Shown: in pieces, positions 32,495 through 37,514 of the stretch | Position numbering within the stretch: the first letter of the stretch is position 1 | Layout of the letters: each line of letters begins with the position of its first letter | Assembly (NCBI GenBank): GCA_947566645.1 | Contig: CANOKL010000043.1 | Span: 1 to 37,514, forward strand | Direction: 5' to 3' | Length of the DNA stretch: 37,514 bases | Source: an uncultured Lachnospiraceae bacterium | GTDB lineage: Bacteria > Bacillota > Clostridia > Lachnospirales > Lachnospiraceae | The notes under the pieces: model-generated | Database searches by the model: none | Told to the model about the DNA's origin: nothing | The model's input: only the letters and a program-made list of their open reading frames with translations | Made by a program: the position numbers and the translations under genes

Positions 32495-33358
32495 TTATAA
32501 TAGTTCCTGGTTTCTAATATGGTCCATATCGTCGAAATCCTGATTTTCTCCAACCATGCCCCATATAAAAGTATAATTTCTGCTGCCGCTTCCTGCATGG
32601 ATGGACCAGCTTGGAGAGATAACCGCCTGCTCATTCCTGACTACCAGATGCCTGGTCTGCGTCTTTTCTCCCATATAGTGCATGACAAATGCGTCCTCTG
32701 GCAGATCAAAGTAAAGGTATACTTCCATTCTCCGGTCATGGGTATGGCAGGGCATCGTATTCCAGACGCTGCCTGGTTCAAGGCTTGTCATTCCCATCTC
32801 AAGCTGGCAGCTTTCCACCTGTCCCGGAAGAATATATTTACAGATTGTCCTGTGGTTTGACTCCTCCAGGGAGCCTAATCTTACCTTGTTCTCTTCTTTG
32901 ATGACCACGGTCCCCTCTGCGGCCTCTCCCTCACGTCTGATCAGGACGGTAGGATAAGTACTGTGCGCCGGGGCGCTGTTCAGATAGAATTTTGCCGGAT
33001 TTTCTCTGTCCCTGCTGGAAAATGTAATCTCCTTCACACCTTTTCCAAGGTACATTCCGTCCCGCGGCCCCACCTCGTATTCCCTGCCGTCTGCAGTGAT
33101 TACGCCGGCGCCGCCAATGTTAATGACTCCCATCTCTCTTCTCTGAAGAAAATATTCTGCCTTAAGTTCTTCCCCTGCAGTCAGGGTCAGCGTCCTGTCA
33201 GCCGGCATGGCCCCGCCGGTAATAATCCGGTCGATATGGCTGTATACCAGCTTGATCTCGTCCTTTTCAAAAACAGAGGGAATTAAAAATTCCTCTCTCA
33301 GCCTCTCAGTTGTATAATGTTTTACATCCCTCGGGGATGCCGCTGTTCTCAGCTCCAT
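32495..33358 (-). CDS. kduI: 5-dehydro-4-deoxy-D-glucuronate isomerase (KduI)
   Basis: 287 aa cupin-fold enzyme that converts 4-deoxy-L-threo-5-hexosulose uronate (DKI) to 2,5-diketo-3-deoxygluconate. The zinc ligands His205, His207, Glu212 and His254 (PCHTHDRRMEVYLYF; SWSIHAG) have exactly the spacing of E. coli KduI His196/His198/Glu203/His245. The length is normal and the family-typical DDMDHI C-terminus is present. AAGGAGG precedes the ATG. It sits between GH88, which makes its precursor, and kduD, which uses its product. Two GTTCTGTATAC sites lie upstream. Confidence 0.96.
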   Translation of the reverse strand: MELRTAASPRDVKHYTTERLREEFLIPSVFEKDEIKLVYSHIDRIITGGAMPADRTLTLTAGEELKAEYFLQRREMGVINIGGAGVITADGREYEVGPRDGMYLGKGVKEITFSSRDRENPAKFYLNSAPAHSTYPTVLIRREGEAAEGTVVIKEENKVRLGSLEESNHRTICKYILPGQVESCQLEMGMTSLEPGSVWNTMPCHTHDRRMEVYLYFDLPEDAFVMHYMGEKTQTRHLVVRNEQAVISPSWSIHAGSGSRNYTFIWGMVGENQDFDDMDHIRNQELL

Positions 33359-33412
33359 AGTGCTCCTCCTTTTTTGATTTGTCTGTCTGCCGCTGCTCTT
33401 CTGTGTCTTCGT

Positions 33413-33458
33413 AGTTCTGTATACTGTGTCAGATAAATCTGCCGTTCTGTATACAGAA
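33413..33458. promoter_or_regulatory. Paired GTTCTGTATAC sites upstream of kduI (candidate operators)
   Basis: GTTCTGTATAC occurs at 33414-33424 and again at 33444-33454, exactly 30 bp apart (about three helical turns). The second extends into the perfect palindrome TTCTGTATACAGAA (33445-33458). Both lie in the 107-bp gap between GH88 and kduI. The layout suggests a dimeric repressor or activator bound on one DNA face; the regulator is unknown. Confidence 0.5.
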
Positions 33459-33465
33459 TAATTTC

Positions 33466-34617
33466 TTACCAGACTTTGAAATCTACTCCTCTTAGTTTGT
33501 AAATTGCTTCGATAAAGAAATAATCCGCATAGGTCATGGTGGTGTGATGGGGGCAGTTGTGATATGCCCCGCTGCAGTTCTGTACGATTGCATCGCTGTC
33601 CCTGGTCCAGTCTGCCCGTCTTTGATCAATCGCCTTTAAGATCCTGACTGCCGCCTTCCGGTAGCTCTCCTTTTCCAACGCAGGCACGCACTCTGCGATC
33701 TCCAGCAGGCCCCCTGCAATGACGCACGCCCCGCAGGAGTCTTCCCAGGCCGGTTCCTCTGGCTGCCGGAAGTCTATGGGAATAATCCCGTCCTCCGGTA
33801 TATTCGCCATGCAGTAGTGCGCCGCCCTCTTCGCTGCATCCAGGTATTCCTGCTTTCCGGTATGCCGGTAGCTGATCATGAACCCATAGACCGCCCATCC
33901 CTGACCCCTGGTCCAGGATGAGCCCTCGCCGTATCCCTGGCCGCCATAGCTCCTTACTTCCTCACCTGTCTCAGGATTGAATTCTACAATATGCTTCACA
34001 GACCCGTCCGTACGGATAAAATGCTCCATCACGGTATCTGCATGCATAGTGGCAATGTGCCGGAATCTCGGATCTTTTGTCTCCTCTGCTGCCCAATAAA
34101 GAAGGGAAATATTGAACATGCAGTCAATAATCGCCCATCCCGGCACATCCTGCCCGTCTGACTGGTTCCACGCCCGGATAAACTTTCCCACAGGATTAAA
34201 CCGTCCTGCCAGAAGGTTCGCGGCATGAAGAGCCGTCCTCCTTGACCGCTCATTTCCTGTCAGTCTGTAATCCGCCACGGCTGTGGGCTGGAACATGAAG
34301 CCCACGTCATGGTGCAGCCCGTAAAACTGTTCAAAGCATTCTTCCATCCTGTACTCTGAGACCCTTGCAAGCTCTGCATATCTCTCCTGCTTCGTATCAT
34401 GATACAGAAGCCACAGAATACCTCCCCAGAAACCATTCGTCCACCAGTTTAACCCGTCATCCTGGTTCCATTCTCTTTCCTGATCTCCCCTGTCATCATA
34501 ATTACCATCCGCGTCCGTTGTATAAGGGATCCTGTCTCTGTTCTTTTCACTGACCCATCCTATTTTTTCTCTGATCCTATGGATCACCTCATCTGTCCAT
34601 GCCTGATAACTATCCAT
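33466..34617 (-). CDS. GH88 unsaturated glucuronyl hydrolase
   Basis: 383 aa, no signal peptide, cytoplasmic. It removes the unsaturated uronic acid that a lyase leaves at the non-reducing end of oligosaccharides; the product opens to 4-deoxy-5-hexosulose uronate, the substrate of KduI. Catalytic Asp104 (HHDVGFM) and Asp165 (IIDCMFN) are 61 residues apart, as in Bacillus UGL (Asp88/Asp149). WTNGFWGG, SSWTRGQGWA and WEDSCGACVIAGGLLE are family hallmarks. GGGAGG precedes the ATG. It heads the GH88-kduI-kduD operon with a promoter at 34669-34697. Confidence 0.93.
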   Translation of the reverse strand: MDSYQAWTDEVIHRIREKIGWVSEKNRDRIPYTTDADGNYDDRGDQEREWNQDDGLNWWTNGFWGGILWLLYHDTKQERYAELARVSEYRMEECFEQFYGLHHDVGFMFQPTAVADYRLTGNERSRRTALHAANLLAGRFNPVGKFIRAWNQSDGQDVPGWAIIDCMFNISLLYWAAEETKDPRFRHIATMHADTVMEHFIRTDGSVKHIVEFNPETGEEVRSYGGQGYGEGSSWTRGQGWAVYGFMISYRHTGKQEYLDAAKRAAHYCMANIPEDGIIPIDFRQPEEPAWEDSCGACVIAGGLLEIAECVPALEKESYRKAAVRILKAIDQRRADWTRDSDAIVQNCSGAYHNCPHHTTMTYADYFFIEAIYKLRGVDFKVW

Positions 34618-34668
34618 CCGTCTTTTCCTCCCGGAGTTCTTTTCTGTTTCTTAGATTTTCTGACATCA

Positions 34669-34697
34669 ATCATAAAAAAAACAGGCCGGTGTTACAA
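34669..34697 (-). promoter_or_regulatory. Promoter of the GH88-kduI-kduD operon
   Basis: Minus-strand TTGTAA (34692-34697), 17-bp spacer, TATGAT (34669-34674), upstream of the start at 34617. It has the same layout as the rpiB-like promoter and the same upstream block. Confidence 0.75.
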
Positions 34698-34736
34698 TAG
34701 CCCGATTTGTTATTAACTTACTTATTATGCTTTTCT
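34692..34736 (-). promoter_or_regulatory. Shared upstream block (candidate operator), GH88 promoter
   Basis: Counterpart of 14542-14586: 34 of 45 positions match, in the same orientation and at the same distance from the -35. AAAAGCA, AGTTAATA and CTATTGTA are the conserved runs. The AraC-family gene starts about 205 bp away in the opposite direction. Confidence 0.6.
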
Positions 34737-34746
34737 TTGTCCTGAT

Positions 34747-34780
34747 GGGGACGGGGTAAAATTAATTTTACCCCGTCCCC
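34747..34780. repeat. GGGGACGGGG palindromic repeat, copy F
   Basis: GGGGACGGGGTAAAATT and its complement form a perfect palindrome. It lies between the GH88 promoter block and the AraC-gene promoter, whose -35 begins 2 bp after it. Copy B has a similar position next to the rpiB-like promoter block. Confidence 0.92.
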
Positions 34781-34782
34781 AC

Positions 34783-34811
34783 TTGCCATGACAGGAAGAT
34801 ACTGGTATGAT
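34783..34811 (+). promoter_or_regulatory. Promoter of the AraC-family gene
   Basis: TTGCCA (34783-34788), 17-bp spacer, TATGAT (34806-34811). The untranslated leader to 34941 is about 120 nt and holds the second copy of the 42-nt element plus a GGAC-TTC-GTCC hairpin. Confidence 0.7.
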
Positions 34812-34860
34812 GTACTTAGGGCATCTCATAATCCTTACCCATCCGGGTGTTCCGCAACAC

Positions 34861-34902
34861 ATGCCTCTGTGAGGCGGACGGACTTCGTCCGGTAAGATAT
34901 AC
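34861..34902 (+). promoter_or_regulatory. 42-nt leader element, copy 2 (before the AraC gene)
   Basis: ATGCCTCTGTGAGGCGG...GTCCGG...TATAC, 34 of 42 positions identical to the kduD-leader copy. GGGCAT-like sequence at 34819-34824 can again pair with the ATGCC at its start, over a longer loop. The GGAC/GTCC helix is closed in this copy. Confidence 0.55.
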
Positions 34903-34940
34903 CCTCCGGACTCCCCTGATTCATATATAAGGAGATTATC

Positions 34941-35735
34941 ATGATTCACATAACGAGCTGCGGACATGATTCGCATCACCGCCACCCCTGTGATATTGAA
35001 CATAAAGACGGACTGCCGGAATACCTGTTTTTGATCGTGAAGACTTCTGCCTGGTTTTTTATCCACGGACAGCGCACACTTACAGAGCCAAATATGGCAA
35101 TCCTTTTTGATAAATATACTTATATCCGCTATGGCTGCCAGCATCCTGATTATAATGATGACTGGATCCACTTTACTCTGGATGATACGGCAGATGCCGC
35201 ATGGTTCCATTCACTTGAAATTCCATTGAACGTGCCCTTATATCCGCCGGACATCCAGCGGCTCTCCCAGTTTGTACAGATTATGACCCGGGAACTGCGC
35301 TTTCCGGCCGGGCACTCACCCCAGGTGCTGCATCTTCTTATGCAGGCTCTTCTTCATGTACTGGCAGAAGACCTTAAGCGGGCTGACCAGCTGGCCTTTC
35401 AGAATAAGCACTACCCCGCCTTTCTGAAGCTGAGGGCCGCCCTCTACAGCAACCCTTCTGTCCCCCAGTCCATAGAGGCAATGGCACGCTCTCTGAACCT
35501 AAGTATATCCTATTTTCAGCATCTGTACAAAGAGTTCTTCGCAGTCTCTCCGCAGACAGATGCCATACACGCACGCCTGGAACTCGCAAAATTTTATCTG
35601 ACTCACAGTAACATGAATATCTATTCCCTCTCTTCCTTCTGCGGGTATAGCAGCGAGATACATTTTATGAGACAATTCAAGAAATTCGAAGGGATGACGC
35701 CGTCGGAATACCGCCAAAGCAGAATGGAAATATGA
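34941..35735 (+). CDS. AraC-family transcriptional regulator
   Basis: 264 aa. The N-terminal about 150 residues form a cupin-like ligand-binding domain starting with a His-rich CGHDSHHRHPCDIEH. The C-terminal AraC double HTH is IEAMARSLNLSISYFQHLYKEFF and IYSLSSFCGYSSEIHFMRQFKKFEGMTPSEYR. AAGGAG precedes the ATG. It is transcribed divergently from the GH88-kduI-kduD operon, a common arrangement for a local activator responding to a pathway sugar. I infer that it binds the block at 34692-34736 and its copy at 14542-14586, though the YesN-type regulator is an alternative. Its own leader is long and contains the 42-nt element. Confidence 0.9.
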   Translation: MIHITSCGHDSHHRHPCDIEHKDGLPEYLFLIVKTSAWFFIHGQRTLTEPNMAILFDKYTYIRYGCQHPDYNDDWIHFTLDDTADAAWFHSLEIPLNVPLYPPDIQRLSQFVQIMTRELRFPAGHSPQVLHLLMQALLHVLAEDLKRADQLAFQNKHYPAFLKLRAALYSNPSVPQSIEAMARSLNLSISYFQHLYKEFFAVSPQTDAIHARLELAKFYLTHSNMNIYSLSSFCGYSSEIHFMRQFKKFEGMTPSEYRQSRMEI

Positions 35736-35916
35736 CCAGCTTCCGGATGCGATTGATTTTTTCATTACCATTCTGCTGCTCCTGATATAACCACAGCTGC
35801 CCACCTTGCATCAAAATCATAGCCGTTTTGCAATCTCTTCAATTAATTCATGTACTCAAATGTTTCTGCTATATTGACTGATATCGTTTACTCCTTTACA
35901 AATTCGGATTTTGTTG

Positions 35917-36522
35917 CTACTTCTTAGCTTTAAGAAACACCCCTTTATCCTTTCTATAAACCTGTACGGTTTTAAATCCAGAATTATAAAAAATAACCTC
36001 TAACTCTTTTTTGCTATATATCCTCACATCTCCACTTTTTGAGAAAGGCAGCCAAAATTTATTTGCGAGAAATCTAAGTACTGTTCCAAAGTTAGGGTCA
36101 GCTATATACACTGTACCGTTTCTCTTTAAAACTCTTTTACATTCATTTACAAATCCTTGCGGATTATCAAAATGATGAAATGCGCAACATATCGTTATAA
36201 TATCAATACTTTCATCTTTCCATTCAAGTGGATAATACGACTTTATCTCAAAATTCATATTAGGATAACGCATTCTTGCGGCATGAATCATGTTTTCTGA
36301 TATATCTATTCCATTTGCTTGTATTTTTGCTTTTTTCGATAATTCCCTCAATAGAGTTCCATTTCCACATGCAACATCAAGAACAATATCACCTTCGCTC
36401 AAATCTATCATATTAGATAGTTCGCTAATGTGAAAACTGGTATATTGTCCTTCTCTTGACGTATCATACTCAAATGCTATTTTATTGTACGCAATTCTTG
36501 ATTCTTCTGTTTTCTTATCCAT
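35917..36522 (-). CDS. Class I SAM-dependent methyltransferase
   Basis: 201 aa. Motif I VLDVACGNG (47-55), Asp/Glu motif II region NGIDISENMI, and motif IV DIITICCAFHHFDN followed by KRVLKRNGTVYIADP match the Methyltransf_11/UbiE-like group. The acceptor cannot be assigned. The gene is clearly more AT-rich than the locus to its left, is monocistronic, and lies beside transposon remnants, so it was probably acquired separately. The ATG has a weak ribosome site (GGGGAAAT). Confidence 0.85.
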   Translation of the reverse strand: MDKKTEESRIAYNKIAFEYDTSREGQYTSFHISELSNMIDLSEGDIVLDVACGNGTLLRELSKKAKIQANGIDISENMIHAARMRYPNMNFEIKSYYPLEWKDESIDIITICCAFHHFDNPQGFVNECKRVLKRNGTVYIADPNFGTVLRFLANKFWLPFSKSGDVRIYSKKELEVIFYNSGFKTVQVYRKDKGVFLKAKK

Positions 36523-36647
36523 GTCATTTCCCCAAATTTCATTTCTCAGTCTAATTTTTTAAGTATAAACGAATTTATGCGATTTTTCAATTCCCCGAAC
36601 TGCTTTTGCTTAATTGAACGGCACCCCCTGCTTGTTGTCATGTTCTT

Positions 36648-36848
36648 TTACAGCCGAGAAAACATATCCTCTGCCTGTTCATCTATACTTGCAAGGTATT
36701 CATTCAGCCTGCCGCTTGTCAACAGATTGAGATATACAAGTTGCTTATGTTCTTTGAGATACCGCAAATACCGCTGTCCCCATATGCCTATCAGCTTTTC
36801 TTCTTCGGGAGGTAATGCAAGCTCTGGAAGGTAATAATCGCCTTGCCA
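36648..36848 (-). pseudogene. TnpV-like transposon protein remnant
   Basis: The minus-strand frame reads QGDYYLPELALPPEEEKL, then IGIWGQRYLRYLKEHK, a central segment, and ends DEQAEDMFSRL-stop. This matches the middle of TnpV proteins (PF14198) carried by Clostridial transposons. There is no start codon: a TGA lies just upstream, and the reading stops early where intact relatives continue. It is therefore a decayed fragment. Confidence 0.75.
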
Positions 36849-36855
36849 TCACCAT

Positions 36856-36892
36856 ACGAAGTACCGTTACCCTTGTTCTTAAATACTGGCAT
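36856..36892 (-). pseudogene. 5' fragment of a tyrosine integrase gene
   Basis: ATG at 36892 with AAGGAGA 8 nt upstream encodes MPVFKNKGNGT, the typical first residues of Tn916-type/ICE integrases, then diverges abruptly into TnpV-derived DNA. It looks like a deletion junction left by a lost mobile element. Confidence 0.55.
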
Positions 36893-37022
36893 TTAATCCA
36901 TCTCCTTTCCCTGTTTTTGTCCCGCCCCATAGAGCCTTTCTTGAAAATATTGGCGGTTGACACGCCCTGCTACTGTCAATAGGTTTGCTAGAAAACATTA
37001 AACTTTTTTGCTTTATTTATGC

Positions 37023-37052
37023 TTGACTTTCTCTAAACATATATGCTATACT
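37023..37052 (+). promoter_or_regulatory. Promoter of the XRE-family gene
   Basis: TTGACT (37023-37028), 18-bp spacer, TATACT (37047-37052), then AAGGAG and the ATG at 37086. The untranslated leader is short. Confidence 0.75.
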
Positions 37053-37085
37053 CCTTATAAACATAGGAACAAGGAGTGAAACATT

Positions 37086-37514
37086 ATGGCGATTGGCGAA
37101 AGAATACATTTTTTCCGCATCATGCGGGGCATGACACAGAAATACCTTGGTATGCTTGTCGGTTTTCCCGAAAAATCAGCGGATGTCCGTCTGGCACAGT
37201 ACGAAACTGGCTCACGTAAGCCAAAGGCAGACTTGACGGCTGCACTGGCACAGGCTCTTGACGTTGCACCGCAGGCTCTTGACATACCCGACATTGACAG
37301 CTACATCGGGCTTATGCACACCTTATTTACCCTTGAGGACATTTACGGGCTTACCATCAGCGAAACAGACGGGGAAGTCTGCCTAAAAGTCAGCAAAGAC
37401 AAAAACAAGGATGCCGCCGAACTGCTGAAAATGCTCTGCGCTTGGCAGGAACAGGCTGGAAAGCTCTCTGCCGAGGAAATCAGCAGGGAAGATTACGACC
37501 AGTGGCGGTACAAT
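37086..37514 (+). CDS. XRE-family HTH regulator, cut by window end
   Basis: 143 codons are open from the ATG at 37086 to the window edge with no stop. The N-terminal HTH_3/XRE domain is MAIGERIHFFRIMRGMTQKYLG..., with VRLAQYETGSRKPKADLTAALAQAL. The following DVAPQALDIPDIDSYIGLMHTLF is typical of small regulators in Lachnospiraceae integrative elements. With the integrase and TnpV scars just upstream, it probably marks the edge of a mobile element extending beyond the window. AAGGAG lies 9 nt before the ATG. Confidence 0.85.
   Translation, partial: MAIGERIHFFRIMRGMTQKYLGMLVGFPEKSADVRLAQYETGSRKPKADLTAALAQALDVAPQALDIPDIDSYIGLMHTLFTLEDIYGLTISETDGEVCLKVSKDKNKDAAELLKMLCAWQEQAGKLSAEEISREDYDQWRYN

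Noticed and set aside
34725..35210. Minus-strand ORF of 161 aa over the AraC leader and gene start
   Set aside because: It overlaps the AraC gene antisense, reads through palindrome F at its end, and has no homology that I recognise.
35736..35916. Minus-strand fragment with possible reading YDFDARWAAVVISGAAEW, perhaps a nucleoside phosphorylase-like remnant
   Set aside because: It is too short, interrupted by stops, and the resemblance is weak. I report the gap as containing nothing that I can support.

Overview
The window looks like a chromosomal segment of a gut-type Firmicute, most likely a Lachnospiraceae member. The reasons are the YesM/YesN-type two-component pair, the giant secreted protein built from FIVAR and BIG2-like modules, a DUF1847 protein, strong AGGAGG ribosome binding sites with sigma-A promoters, and a TnpV-type transposon scar. 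Genus cannot be decided from the sequence alone.

Layout. 1-680: three tRNA genes (Thr partial, Glu, Ser) and a possible small structured RNA ending in an intrinsic terminator. 685-4589: a minus-strand pair, a hybrid sensor kinase followed by a solute-binding lipoprotein with no permease. 4590-6284: PilZ and DUF1847 genes among palindromic intergenic repeats. 6285-9746: three plus-strand genes (membrane protein, PLP aminotransferase, AAA/PD-(D/E)XK protein). 9875-34617: a minus-strand uronic-acid polysaccharide utilisation locus, with its likely AraC regulator divergent at 34941. 35917-37514: AT-rich and mobile-element-derived DNA (methyltransferase, TnpV and integrase scars, and an XRE-family regulator running off the end).

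How the locus should work. A secreted protein of about 2287 aa with an alginate/glucuronan-lyase-like N-terminal domain and carbohydrate-binding modules cuts a uronate-containing glycan. Oligosaccharides enter through one ABC importer (lipoprotein plus two permeases), probably controlled by the adjacent YesM/YesN pair. Inside the cell GH88, GH43 and a GH42-like protein, none with a signal peptide, trim them. The 4-deoxy-uronate released by GH88 is taken through isomerase (KduI, and a second RpiB-type DhuI candidate), reductase (KduD), kinase (KdgK) and KDPG aldolase (KdgA) to pyruvate and glyceraldehyde-3-phosphate. The pathway is complete. The substrate is not proven: the GH43 (xylosidase-like) suggests a glycan carrying both uronate and xylose.

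Most notable signals: (1) a 45-bp block shared by the GH88 and rpiB-like promoters, a candidate regulon operator; (2) six copies of a GGGGACGGGG palindrome, three of which supply the stop codon and an LGTG(YF) tail to genes; (3) a second related 42-nt leader element before kduD and before the AraC gene; (4) two different isomerase families for one step; (5) a nitrilase pseudogene with a stop directly after the catalytic Cys; (6) a sensor kinase whose first receiver has Glu instead of the phospho-accepting Asp.
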